A stretch of 64,000 nucleotides of DNA from contig CM045987.1 of assembly GCA_025175895.1 (NCBI GenBank), positions 39,334,113-39,398,112 on the forward strand. The letters are read 5' to 3'. A program made the translations under genes and the position numbers. The notes beneath the pieces are model-generated. The model was not told the DNA's origin. It made no database searches and saw nothing but the letters and a program-made list of their open reading frames with translations. Each line of letters begins with the position of its first letter. The stretch's first letter is position 1. Positions 11,201 to 22,544 of this stretch are shown here, in pieces. Source of the stretch: Wurfbainia villosa. Its lineage: Eukaryota > Streptophyta > Magnoliopsida > Zingiberales > Zingiberaceae.

Positions 11201-11990
11201 CCACGATGCAAATTGAAGTTAATAACTCATCTTCTAATTTTAATAAGAGAAAAGAACCTTCGAAGATGAACCAAACATATCTTTGGCATCTTAGGCTTGG
11301 TCACATTAACCTAAGCAGAATTCAAAGGTTGATAGCTGATGGACCTTTGGGTTCATTAGTGGTGGAGGATCTCCCAACCTGTGAATCTTGCTTGGAGGGT
11401 AAGATGACCAAGAGGCCTTTTAAGGCCAAGGGGTATAGAGCCAAAGATGTGTTAGAATTAGTTCATTCTGATTTGTGTGGTCCTATTTCTATCCAGGCTA
11501 GAGGTGGTTTTGAGTATTTCGTCTCTTTTATAGACGATTACTCAAGATATGGATACATTTACCTGATGCGCCGCAAGTCTGAATGCTTTGACAAGTTCAA
11601 AGAATTCAAGGCTGATGTGGAGAAACGTCAAGGTAAAAGTATCAAAACACTACGATCTGATCATGGTGGTGAGTACCTCTTGGGAGAGTTTAGGAACTAC
11701 TTATCAGAGGCTGGGATTCAATCCCAATTGACTGCACTGCACACCCTGAGAATGGTGTAGTAGAGCGAAGGAATAGGACTCTTATGGAGATGGTTAGATC
11801 GATGATGAGTTATTCTGACTTGTCAGATTCGTTCTGGGGATATGCTCTAGATACGGCGGTATACATTCTGAACTTGGTTCCATCCAAATCAGTGCCTTCT
11901 ACTCCCACAGAGTTATGGACTGGGTGAAAGCCTAGTCTAAGACATATTCGGATATGGGGGAGTCGACATGTCTTTGAAGGCGGATCTTTG
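11200..11990 (+). pseudogene. Integrase of element B
   Basis: The pre-integrase zinc module is HLRLGHINLSRIQ...CESCLEGKMTKRPF. The core has HSDLCGPI and LRSDHGGEY with both Asp residues. A frameshift near 11740 breaks the frame before the Glu motif, which continues elsewhere as ERRNRTLMEMVRSMMSYSDL. A TGA near 11925 replaces the Arg of TGRKPS, and another indel follows near 11970. Inactive as encoded. Confidence 0.85.
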
Positions 11991-11995
11991 GTAAG

Positions 11996-13330
11996 TTGGA
12001 ACCTCGCATGTATACACGATTGTTCGTTGGCTATCCCAGAGGAACGAAGGGTGGATTGTTTTATAGTCCTAGAGATCAGAGGGTGATCATTAGCACGAAC
12101 GCCAGATTTCTAGAGGAAGACTATGTGATGAGCCACAAGCCCAAGAGTAAAATTGTTCTGGAGGAGTTAAAAGGGGAAGTCACTTCTTTAGTACCACCTA
12201 TACAAGAGGATATACCACATTTCACTGCACCGCGTGTCACAGAGGATACACAGGTGATACCTCATCGTAGTGGGAGGGTTGTGAGACAGCCTGATAGATT
12301 CATGTTCTTGGGAGAATCTTCTGATTTGGTCCCTGGCAAACATGAACCTGATCCCTGGACATATAATGAGGCAATCCAAGATAAAGATGCGGTATCTTGG
12401 CAGAGTGCAATGAATGCTGAGATTGAATCTATGGATTCAAATCAGGTCTGGGAGCTAGTAGAACCACCCGATGGTGTAAAAACCATTGTATGCAAGTGGA
12501 TCTACAAGAGAAAAAGAGGAATAGATGGGAAGGTTGAGACCTTCAAAGCGAGGCTTGTTGCGAAGGGGTATACTCAGAAAGAGGGTATCGATTATGAGGA
12601 GACCTTTTCGCCGGTAGCTATGCTTAAATCTATCCGGATTCTCTTATGCATAGCAGCTCATATGGATTATGAGGTGTGGCAGATGGATGTCAAGACAGCT
12701 TTCCTTAATGGAAGACTTGAGGAAAACATCTACATGAAGCAACCAGAGGGATTCATTGCTAAGGGAAAAGAGCATCTTGTATGTAAGCTTAATCGGTCCA
12801 TTTATGGATTGAAGCAAGCTTTGAGATCTTGGAACATCCGGTTTGATGAAGTGATCCAGTCTTATGGATTTATTCAAAGTCCAGATGAGTCTTGTGTATA
12901 CAAGAGATGTGACGGAAACGTAGTGGTATTTCTTGTACTATATGTAGATGACATTTTGTTGATTGGCAACAATATCAAGGTGTTATCAGACGTAAGGGTA
13001 TGGTTGTCCAAACAGTTTGATATGAAGGACTTAGGAGAGGTGGGACACATCCTTGGGATCAAGGTTATAAGGGATCGCAAGAAAAGGATGTTGTGCTTAT
13101 CCCAAGCTTCATACATAGACACGATTATGGAGCGTTTTAGCATGCAGAACTCCAAGAAGGGTTTTCTACCTTTCAGGCATGGAGTTCCTTTATCTAAGGA
13201 GATGTGTCCTAGATCATCTGAGGAGATAGAGGAGATGAAGGCAGTTCCTTATGCTTCGGCAGTAGGAAGCCTCATGTATGCGATGCTCAGACGAGACCAG
13301 AATACGCTGCAGTGGGCATGGTCCAGATAT
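11996..13330 (+). pseudogene. Reverse transcriptase of element B
   Basis: A long open stretch from the integrase tail (LFVGYPRGTKGGLFYSP) through the RT domain: VCKWIYKRKRGIDGKVETFKA is split over two motifs around 12490-12550, then ARLVAKGYTQKEGIDYEETFSPVAM, WQMDVKTAFLNG, the catalytic box YVDDILL near 12942-12962 and SKQFDMKDLGEVGHILGIK. A frameshift near 13290 (YAMLRRDQN instead of YAMLCTRPD) ends it just before RNase H. Confidence 0.87.
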
Positions 13331-13916
13331 CGAGTAATCCAGAGTGGGGGACATTGGGTCCGCGGTAAAGCATATATTGAAGTACCTGAGAAGGACTAGG
13401 GATTATATGCTGGTTTACCGGGCAGACCAATTACTCCCTGTGGGTTACACGGATTCCGACTTCCAATCTGATAGGGATAACAGTAAGTCTACCTCAGGTT
13501 TTGTGTTTACTTTGGGAGGTGGAGCCATTGTATGGAGGAGTGTCAAGCAAAAGTGTGTGGCGGACTCCACCATGGAAGCTGAGTATGTGGCGGCCTATGA
13601 GGCGGCTAAAGAAGCTGTATGGCTCAGGAACTTCCTGATGGACTTGGATGTGATTCCTGGTTTGCCCAGAACTATCACAATTTATTGTGATAATAGTGGT
13701 GCAGTTGCAAACTCGAAGGAACCACGAGCCCATAAGGCTAGTAAACACATAGAGCGCAAGTACCACCTAATACGAGAAATCGTAAAGAGAGGAGAAGTTG
13801 TTGTGGCCAAGATTGCATCGGAGGATAACCTGGCAGATCCTTTCACTAAGGGCCTTCCGGCGAGAGCTTTTGATAGGCATGTGGAGGGAATGGGGATCAG
13901 ATGTATGGCACTTTGA
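13331..13916 (+). pseudogene. RNase H of element B
   Basis: Copia RNase H in a frame shifted from RT: VKHILKYLRRTRDYMLVY, GYTDSDFQSDRDNSKSTSGFVFTLGGG, DSTMEAEYVAAYEAAKEAVWL, YCDNSGAVANSKEPRAHKASKHIERKYH and ASEDNLADPFTKGLP. The acidic residues of TDSD, MEAEY and YCDN appear present. It ends at the stop 13914-13916, 33 bp before the 3' LTR. Confidence 0.87.
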
Positions 13917-13940
13917 GGACAGCATAGTCTTTTAGTATAA

Positions 13941-13949
13941 GTGGGAGAT
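13941..13949 (+). other. Polypurine tract of element B
   Basis: GTGGGAGAT directly before the 3' LTR start (TGTAGGG at 13950). The same tract abuts the LTRs of C and E on the minus strand. Confidence 0.85.
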
Positions 13950-15855
13950 TGTAGGGATGTATACTTAAAAGTCTATTTTTTTGTATGAACATCTTTATTT
14001 TGAAATAAGAATCACATGATCATTGTTTGCATATTTTTATGGTTATGCAATATTGTCTAATACGTTACATTGTAGATAACATGGTGTGTGGTGTCACACG
14101 GGAGATCATGTTATCGGCTCCTTGTAAAGTATAAGTAAAGGCTCACAACCGAGATGACTTTGGACAAACCATCGGAATGGTTGTAGTGTGATTTGGTATT
14201 GGTTTGTCTTGACCATAGAATCACACTAGTGCACTTTGTGTGTATTGAGCAGGACCGACACAGAGGTGATTCGATTTATTGCTGACTACATAATCGAATC
14301 GGACCTCAGATATTATTTAGTACATGCTCTTAATCCCGATATAATAACGGGCACATATACTTGGTACTCATCTCTTTGATTTACCAATGGGAGAGATTTA
14401 TAGATTAAATCGATAGACTCGGTAAGTTGGGAGATGATATTATGGTGTGCCGTTGATTATAGGAGGAAATCGTGTCCTATATATTAGGATGATGATGTCC
14501 CCTTGAGGAGCTCATAAGGTTCATCATGTAAACCCTGCAGGTGGACTTGGTCCGGCATGATGAAAAGGTTGAGTGGTACTACTCAAGGAGTTAGATGTTG
14601 ATTAATTAATGGTTAGTAAATTAATTAATCGACGGACATTCGAGATCTTAAACACGGGGAGAAAATGTACAAATAATATATGGATCCCATATTATCATAT
14701 GGGGGTTGGTGAGGTAGATCAATGATGGACCTTTAGTGGATTGGATCATCATTAGTGGATCGGACTTTATGTGGGCTTGATCCATGGGTGGCCAAGACAC
14801 AACTCCTCCTCATGGTCCCTAATGTAGCCTATTAACACCTCATGATGCTTAGATCCAAAGGATAGAAACAAATCTCGAGATCCAAAGGTAGAGATTAAAT
14901 CTCTAGATCCGACGGTTGAGATTAAAACTCTAGATCCGACGGTTGAGATTAAATCCCTAGAACCAATGGATGAGATTAATTCATGGCTTATCCCTAACTC
15001 TATAAAAGGATGGCATGGAGTTGGCGTGGAGGACAATTGAAGAGAGCTAGGGTTTTTGGAGTTGGCGGCAAGGTTAGGAATTAGGGTTTGGAGCTTGGGC
15101 GGCACCTATTAAGGAAAGTCTTTCCTTAGTTGTTCTTCTTCCCAAGCTGCCGGCGCCCATCTTCTTCCTTCCAGACCTTGGCCAGCGTCCAAAACAAGCC
15201 TTCTCCTTCTCCTTGGCCGGTGGAACAAAGGTTTAGGGTCTTCCCTTGGAGCTTTTGGCCGGCCACACCCAAAACTCCTTCTCTTTCCTTCTTTTGTTGG
15301 CCGGCGGCAAGGATACTCCTTGCTTCTTGTTGGCTGGTTTTAGGGAGGTAAATATCCTTGTTTCTATTCTTTCTCTTGCTTTGGAAGAGCAAGGAAGGAA
15401 GTGTTGCGATCTAGGAGCTTCAACTTTTGGTGGATCGTCGCCCACACGACGTCCAAAAGGAGGAAGGTCATACATTAGAAGACTAGGAGGTATACCTATT
15501 CTTCTTTCTCATTTATTCATTGCTTGTATTTATTTTTGATTTATGAGCATGTTATATTTCTGTAAATGGATAAATAATACTTGGATCCCGAGTATAAACA
15601 CAAAAACTGGCGATCCGGACATCGTCTATTCCGCGGCTACTCGTAGAATAGAGAATGGTCGCTTGAACAACTAGTTTGTTCAAGTGACCTCTCTAAACGA
15701 ATAGCACGACGATGACTTGGTTGCTTTGGGAATCCCTTTTGTCTAGGATTAAATTTTTAATCCGGGGACATCGAAGGGATCACCATGGTCAAGCAACCGA
15801 GGCGAAGGGGAAGCGAAGTTTCCCCTCACGGACTCAACAAGGGCAAAACCCTACA
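13950..15855 (+). repeat. 3' LTR of element B
   Basis: A 1906-bp partner of 7258-9160, ending CCCTACA and followed by the duplication CTTGA. TATA box at 15001-15008; about four 27-bp minisatellite units lie upstream of it. Confidence 0.93.
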
Positions 15856-17010
15856 CTTGAATGGATACATTAAAGAAGAGGTTTATGTTAGTCAACCCCC
15901 CGATTTTGAAATCCTAGATAAACCTGACCATGCTCTTAGGTTAAAGAAAGCTCTCTATGGACTTAAATAAGCTCCTCGAGCTTGGTACGAGAGGCTTTCG
16001 ATTTATCTTAAGTCCAAAGGATTTAACCAAGGTGTAGTTGACCCAACTCTTTTCGTAAAAATCGTAAGTAAAGACATATTCATAGCCCAAATCTACGTAG
16101 ATGATATTATTTTCGGAACCACCAACTCGATCCTACTAAATGAATTCATTTCACTTATGGAAAGTGAATTTGAAATGAATTTTGTAGAAGAGTTGAGTTT
16201 CTTCTTAGGTCTACAAATTAAGCAAACTAAAGATGGAATATACCTACATCAACGTAAATATACTAGAGAATCAATTAAACGCTTTGGAATGCAGGATGCT
16301 AAAGTTATTAATACCCCAATGGCAACTAATGTGAATATAGAGGAAGATGTAATCAGAAATTCAATTGATTTAAAATACTATTGGAGCATAATAGGGAGTC
16401 TCCTTTACTTAACTGCGAGCCGACCTAATATCCTATTTGCAGTAAGTATGTGCACAAGGTTCCAAACCTGTGCCAAGGAGTCTCACCTAACTCTAGTCAA
16501 GCATATACTTAGATATCTAAATGGTACACTTAATGTCGGTATTTGGTACCCTAGATCTACCGAGTTCGAACTAACCAGCTACTCCGATTCAGACTATGCC
16601 GGTAGTAAGCTCGATAGAAAGACTACGAGTGGTTGTTGTCAACTTCTCGACTCGAGTCTAGTGAGTTGGTGCAGTATGAAGCAACACTGTGTTGCCCTAT
16701 CTACCACCGAAGCCAAATACATCGCGATGGGTGAGGTGTCACTCAGCTTCTTTGGATGAAGCACACTCTCCGCGACTTTAAGTTAGACTTTACGAACACT
16801 AAACTCCACGTAGATAACATTAGCTCAATTAACCTAACTAAGAATCCAATATGTCATTCTAGGACCAAACATATAGAGGTCAAACATCATTTCATTCGAG
16901 AACATGTGGCCAACGGAGCCATACGACTCGAATATGTCGAATCGAAGTCCAACTTGGCAGACTTATTTACTAAACCCCTACCTGAAGCCGAATTCAGTCT
17001 ATTCAGATGA
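15856..17010 (+). pseudogene. SIRE-like RT C-terminal part and RNase H, copy 1
   Basis: Resumes the RT interrupted at 7257: NGYIKEEVYVSQPPDFE, then LKKALYGLK followed by a TAA replacing Gln (normally GLKQAPRAWYE), the catalytic box IYVDDIIFGTTN at about 16095-16130 and LSFFLGLQIKQTKDGIYL. RNase H follows with SYSDSDYAGSKLDRKTTSG, CVALSTTEAKYIAMGE, a frameshift near 16740, then LHVDNISSINLTKNP, RTKHIEVKHHFIREHV and SNLADLFTKPLPE, ending at 17008-17010. Confidence 0.88.
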
Positions 17011-17141
17011 AAATTGGGCATATGCGTAGTAGAATAGGAACTTACAAATTATATTACTACTATTTCTTACTTTTCATTTCCATGGAACTAGTATAGGGCA
17101 TACCTTAGATATCATGCACCTATAGATTTAAGGAGCCAATA

Positions 17142-17203
17142 CATCTCACAACACATAGGACTAATGTGTTTGTGTACTTAGCCACGTAGATGGGAGTGAG
17201 ATG
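17142..17203 (+). other. Conserved stem-loop module, 3' region of SIRE copy 1
   Basis: CATCTCAC and GTGAGATG arms of 8 bp, separated by 46 nt containing ATAGGACTAATGTGTTTG and ATGGG. The same module as at 5207-5263 in the same element. Confidence 0.6.
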
Positions 17204-17465
17204 TTAGGAACTTACTCCTGGTTTCCGATGTAGAGCTAGTGCATCGCCATGAACCACGGAGTATAATCATACATATTAACCGACTTTGACCAAGATTGGT
17301 TAATCTTTCATATCAATCAAGTCAAATATGAGTCGAACATTTTATAGATGAGATTATTTTCAATATATTATTTTTAAAATAATATGGAACATGCTTGGAC
17401 TTTAAAATTAATATCTATATTTTTTTTCACACACCCCCACTCTTTTCGATATATGGCAAAAGGGA

Positions 17466-17849
17466 GAGGAAAAGGCCAAAGTTAAGGGATCAAAATTTTT
17501 GATAACTTAACTTGTTTTTCATGGCCAAAAGTTAATTAAATGTTTACTTAACTTTAAGTTTTGAAAATTTACTTAACTTGTTAATAAAAAGAAAGTAAAG
17601 GCCAAGTTAAGAGAATTCTTAACTTAAACGTTTCACTAAGGCCAACTTTAAGTAATGGAGGAAAAGGCCTAAGTTAAGGGATCAAAATTTTTGATAACTT
17701 AACTTGTTTTTCATGGCCAAAAGTTAAGTAAATGTTTACTTAACTTTAAGTTTTGAAAATTTATTTAACTTGTTAACAAAAAGGAAGTAAAGGCCAAGTT
17801 AAGAGAATTCTTTACTTAAACGTTTCACTAAGGCCAACTTTAAGCAATG
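17466..17849 (+). repeat. 192-bp tandem duplication, SIRE copy 1 3' region
   Basis: Two direct units of 192 bp (the second starts at about 17658) rich in TTAAC/GTTAA. Each holds a near-perfect palindrome with 13-bp arms AAAGTTAAGTAAA and TTTACTTAACTTT around TG (one mismatch in unit 1). Copy 2 has the same two units. Confidence 0.8.
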
Positions 17850-18071
17850 TTAATTACTTAAACTCTTCCTAAATAGCAATCCTCAAGGAGGAGGATTAAG
17901 GTTTTTCTTTCAAGACTCACCATCGGTCATGGGGGAGGTTTCCCCAAGGGGGAGTACTTGAAGAAAATCCTTACTACTCCTACTTAATCCTTTTATTACT
18001 ATTTCACATGAACATTATTTTTCTTCATGCATGCTATTTTCTTAACTTTGTATGTGGGTTTGCCATAAATC

Positions 18072-18085
18072 AAAAAGGGGGAGAT
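18072..18085 (+). other. Polypurine tract of SIRE copy 1
   Basis: AAAAAGGGGGAGAT immediately before the LTR start TGTTGG. An identical tract precedes the 3' LTR of element G. Confidence 0.88.
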
Positions 18086-19186
18086 TGTTGGTGCAGTAGG
18101 CACCTAAGTCGAACCTGAGTTTTGATTATAGCAAATGATACAAAGTTAAGCTTATATTGTTATCTCACGAGCTAAATCGAGTGTGTAGAAAAGTGCCAAT
18201 GCTTGAGCTGAAGGCTAGCGACACCCGTAGGAAGTCGCGGTGGTCGGGCGACACTCGAGTGACTTCGGAGGGAGCCAAAGGAATCAAGTGGAAGGCCAGA
18301 AGCGAAAGCGACACAGTAAGTATCGAGGTAAGCTCGTGTGTGTGCGAGAGTAAGAGAGGTCGTATCCTCCTTACAGGGATGATCTTAAGCGTAGTTCCGA
18401 CCAAAGACATCCTATAGATAGTCTAGGTCGAGATCGGATGGTCAGCGGACGTCGAAATAATGTTTTTGTTAAGATAACTTTGCCCTACAGCTAGCATCAG
18501 TCGACTGCCAGCTTGGAGGACTCGACTGTCTGCGATCAGCATTCGACTGATGCTGCCATCAGTCGACTGATGATGGCCATCAGTCGACTGATGGTCATGG
18601 ATCAGCCTCGAGGAGTCAAGTTTTATCACCATTTTTCAAGGAGCCATGTGCCCAATTTCTATTGGTTGAATATCCTCTTGAAAAGGGGCTCAGGGGCTAA
18701 AAAGGAGGGCCTCTCCTAGGGTTTCATCATCAATTCTAAGCTTCCAAAAAGCCTCCGCAAGCTTCAACTTTCCGACAACAAAGTGCAACCTCTCCGACGC
18801 CTTACGCTTATTTGTTTATTCTTTTCCGTCGGTATAAGCTTCATTTCAGTGTCTATTGTTCTTATTAATTGTCTCGGATTTTTTATCGTAATGAGGAGAG
18901 GGGGAGTGTCCCTCTACCTCAAGCTTTGTGACTTTTTGTATTCGTTCAACTCCTATCTCCAACTAGGAGGAGTTCGCTTAGTGTTTTGCCCTCCGTGCGT
19001 GATCAAGGACCACTAGGGCCTTGGAGTAGTAGCCAAAGGCTACGAACCAAGTAAAAAAGTCTACTTGTCTCTTTTATTTGTTTCATTTATCTTTCCGCTG
19101 CACTTAATTGTTTTGAAATGAATTCGAACGAAAGAAAAGTTTTATCGTTATTCACCCCCACCTCTAGCGATCCGCTCGATCCAACA
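18086..19186 (+). repeat. SIRE LTR 2, shared by both tandem copies
   Basis: A 1101-bp LTR, TGTTGGT...ATCCAACA. It is preceded by a polypurine tract and followed by a primer-binding site with no host sequence or target duplication on either side. It carries CAGTCGACTG palindromes at about 18540-18600. It lacks about 18 bp of that cluster found in LTR 3, and its TATA position reads CTAAAAAGG. Confidence 0.92.
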
Positions 19187-19188
19187 AT

Positions 19189-19200
19189 TGGTATCAGAGC
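19189..19200 (+). other. Primer-binding site of SIRE copy 2
   Basis: TGGTATCAGAGC two bases after LTR 2. Confidence 0.9.
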
Positions 19201-19403
19201 CGAGGGTGCTAAGATTTGGTGAAACCACCAATCTAGAATTTTTACAGATTTTTCTTTCATTTTTATTCTGTTTATTTCGAATTTATTTCATTTGGTTAGT
19301 TCTTCTCCCACACTACTAATCCAAGACGCGAGTCTTGGTACATTTCGATTGGTTGTGTCGTTGTTAGGTTTTTCGTCTTCATTCTCTTGTTTCTTTTGTA
19401 TCA

Positions 19404-21041
19404 ATGGCCCATCTCGAGGGTTTTAGCACCGTTCGACCTCCGTTTTACAATGGAGATGACTTCCGTTATTGGAAGGGTCGGATGGAATGCTTTCTTAAAA
19501 CTCAAATCGAGATGTGGATCATAATCCAAACGGGATTCACACTTCCGACTAATGAAGTGGGTGAATCCTTGGATTATGACCAATGGACCAATGCTACAAA
19601 AAGACAAGTCGAAGCCGATGCCAAGGAGACTCAAATCCTCCAATGCGGCTTGTCCAAGGAGGAGCTTAATCGCGTCGGCCCCTTCATCAGCGCAAAGGAT
19701 CTTTGGACAAAATTAGTGGAGCTACACGAAGGGACCGATGAAGCCAAGGTATGTAAGCGCGAACTTTTTTTTAATAACTTATATAATCTAAAAATGCATG
19801 AACACGAAACGGTGACACAACTTCACGCTCGCGTTCAAGACATAGTCAATAACCTACACGCGATCGGGCAAAAGGTCGAAAACCGCGACCTTATTAGGTA
19901 TGTTCTTAACTCTTTTCCTAGGACTACCTTGTGGCCATCCATGGTCGATACCTACAAGGTCTCCAAGGATCTTTCAAAACTTAGGTTAGATGAGTTATTT
20001 TCCTATTTCGAACTTCATGAGTAGTCTAACTCGGAACCCGAGAAGGGTATAGCACTTTTTGCAAGTTCGAGAAAGAAAACCGCGAGCAAGCCACCCCCGA
20101 AGGAAGAAGAAGATGAGTCCGATTAGGAGGTCGACCCAAAAATGGAGGTCGAATTAGTCAACTTAGTTCGGAGGATAGTTAAGGGCCAAAAGAGAACCGT
20201 CACTCGACCCAATGAAGGTAAGCCTAAAAGTTCTAATATTAGGTGTTACGAATGCAAAAGGCTTGGACACATCAAGTCCGAATGCCCAAAACTCAAGAGC
20301 AAAGCACCAAAACACAAAAAGGCACTCAATGCTACATGGGAAGAAGCATCCGAGGAAGAAGATGATGATCGTGTCATCTTGGATAAACTGGTGGAATCGA
20401 AGACGGAGTCGGAACCTTAACACGAATCGGAAATCGAAGACTAGTCAGACTACGAAGCGCTATTCAAGACAAGCCACGGATATGCATCTGGTTCAAAAGA
20501 TACACTCAAGGTAAGTCGATCCCTTATTAGCATGATATATAGTGCAATTAAGTTCTTAACTAGGAAATTAGCTAAGTCCGAGTCCAAGGTCGAGACCCTG
20601 GTTGAGGAAGTTAAACTTCTCAAACATGAGGTCTCCCTAACCTCTTCGACTAGTCGAGTTCGAGAGGAGGACTCAACTCGGGTTGAAAAGCTCGAAGTTG
20701 AGAACTCACTCTTGAAAAGTCAAGTCGAAGATCTTTGGAACACATTGGAAAGGTTTACTTTGGGATCCAAAGGACTTGACCTCCTACTTGGATCACAAAG
20801 GGCTGTGTACAACAAGGCCGGACTAGGGTTTAGCTCAAATACGACCAACAAGTCGTATATGTCGATTGTACATCGACATAAAAAATGTGTCCAAGCATGG
20901 GTCCCTAAGACCGCCTTGATTTCAAACTTAGGATCAAACCAATACTGGGTTCCCAAGGACCAAATCTACTATGTGGAAAGACCGAACGAATTCAACGGTC
21001 CAGGGGGAGCCAGTACAAAACTTTTTTGTATTTTAACTTAG
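19404..21041 (+). pseudogene. SIRE-like gag, copy 2
   Basis: The same gene as at 897-2534, with UBN2-type N terminus, zinc knuckle CYECKRLGHIKSEC (about 20245-20290) and C-terminal LLGSQRAVYNKAGLGF. The three TAG codons of copy 1 recur at 20022, 20124 and 20442, and a further TAA lies at 20418. Apart from those stops the frame is open. The shared stops show that both copies descend from an already interrupted source. Confidence 0.85.
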
Positions 21042-21629
21042 AAATTGCATGCTTAGGTTTTTTATTTAGTTTGATTTTTTTTTTCTTTTTTAGAATGGTT
21101 AGATAGGACTATAACTCATCGATACTTGATAACATAGTACCAGGACGCGGCGAGATGATAGTACGCTAGGAAAGTGGAGTCTTGTGTATTCGGACTAGAT
21201 ATGGCGTATCTAGTTCCGTGCACTTGACCGAGTGGAACTAGCTGAAGCTACCTCACCGTATCCTAGGATAGTTAGACCAGGAAGTGGTCTTAGGTGAGTC
21301 AAGTCTCTATTTTCTTGAAAATGGCTTTGTCTAAGGAAGTGGTCATTGTTCCGATCAAAGAAGGCCTCTGTGCCTCGCCACGACCTGGAAGCCATGATCT
21401 TGAAAAGGTGACTTGATGAGCCTAAGGTCAAATCTGAATCTAACGCAAGGTTGACAAGTGTTCAAATCTTTAAATTTAATTCAAGTAAAATTGGAAGTCA
21501 TCTCACAAGAACATATAGGGTTAACATTTTTGATCATGTAGACATGGGTGAGATGATTTAGGTTAATAATCTTCAACCAATCTTTAATAAATCCAATATC
21601 CGATCCAACTACCTTTCATGTAGGATCAA
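21042..21629 (+). other. gag-protease spacer of SIRE copy 2
   Basis: A 588-bp non-coding spacer without the solo LTR found in copy 1. It preserves the empty target site near 21215 and a stem-loop module at 21499-21555. Confidence 0.75.
21499..21555 (+). other. Conserved stem-loop module, gag-PR spacer of SIRE copy 2
   Basis: Perfect CATCTCAC/GTGAGATG arms with a loop nearly the same as 5207-5263. Confidence 0.6.
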
Positions 21630-22544
21630 TGGATGTTGGACAGTGGTTGCTCCCGACACATGATCGGGGATCAACTCAAGTTTTCGAAGCTTCGATTCAA
21701 AAGACAAGGATCGATAGCCTTCGAAAACAACTGCAAGCTCAAAATCATCAGATCAGGTGATATTGAACTCAACTCTTACTTTATTATTCAAAATGTTTTA
21801 TTGGTAGAAAATTTTCAATATAATTTACTTAGTGTAAGCCAATTGTGTGATAATAACTATAAGGTCATATTTCTAGAAAATGAATGCATAATTAATACAA
21901 ATGAAACTTCTAAAAAAATCCTTAAGAGAACTAGAAATAACAATATTTACACTATTAATTTAACTAACTCCTCAACCAAGTGTCTTATGACACGGCAAGA
22001 GGAATCATGGTTGTGGCACCGACGACTCGGTCACTCACACCCAAGACTCATCCACAAGATGAGTAATAGTGACTTAGTTAGAGGTTTGTCTAACCTCAAT
22101 AACTTGAACAATAAAATATGTAATGCTTGTCAACAAGGTAAATAATCTAGGACGCAACATCAACTAACTAATCAAGAACGAACCAAAAGTGTTCTTGAGC
22201 TCCTGCACATGAATCTATTTGATTCACACGGAGCTAAGTCACTTAATGGGAGTAAATTCTGCTTAGTCATAATTGATGACTCTTTAAGATTTACTTGGGT
22301 TAGGTTCATCAAACACACAAGTGATACCCTAGATCAATTAATTAATCTATTTAAACTAATAGAAAATCAACAAAACCTTAAAATAAAAAAACTTAGGACT
22401 GATCATGGTGGTGAATTCGAGAACCACAGGTTTACAAAATTCTGTACCCTAAATGGATACCACCATGAATTCTCTTGCCCTAGAATCCCACAACAAAATG
22501 GCCTAGTAGAACGTAAAAATAGAACCCTACAAGAAGATGCTAGG
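21630..22544 (+). pseudogene. SIRE-like protease and integrase N-terminal part, copy 2
   Basis: WMLDSGCSRHMIGD (protease), HRRLGH...CNACQQGK (zinc module), then a TAA at 22143 replacing Gln. The integrase core reads FCLVIIDDSLRFTW and LRTDHGGEF, with the second catalytic Asp intact, unlike copy 1. NGLVERKNRTLQEDAR leads straight into the gypsy element at 22545; the gene resumes at 32886. Confidence 0.87.

Larger units (their letters stand above)
7258..15855 (+). mobile_element. Copia element B (Tork/Angela-like), full length with TSD CTTGA
   Basis: An 8.6-kb element inserted in the RT of SIRE copy 1. Its LTRs (7258-9160 and 13950-15855) start TGTAGGG and end CCCTACA. The duplication CTTGA lies at 7253-7257 and 15856-15860. 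Domain order is gag, degraded PR, INT, RT, RNase H, as in Ty1/copia. The LTRs differ by only about twenty bases by eye, yet the coding part has several frameshifts and has lost most of the protease. The lineage name is a judgement from motifs such as MTFNPLAVILKENKLTGPNY. Confidence 0.93.
17011..18071 (+). other. 3' non-coding region of SIRE copy 1
   Basis: About 1.1 kb between RNase H and the polypurine tract. SIRE elements often hold an env-like frame here, but I see none. It contains a stem-loop module (17142-17203) and a 192-bp tandem duplication (17466-17849). Confidence 0.75.

Noticed and set aside
17011..18085. Possible env-like gene after SIRE pol
   Set aside because: No frame of useful length or membrane/coiled-coil pattern in either copy; the region is repeats and hairpins.
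18157..18417. 86-codon frame in SIRE LTR 2, also in LTR 3 (36144-36404)
   Set aside because: Conserved only because LTRs are copies; no known product and no independent support.
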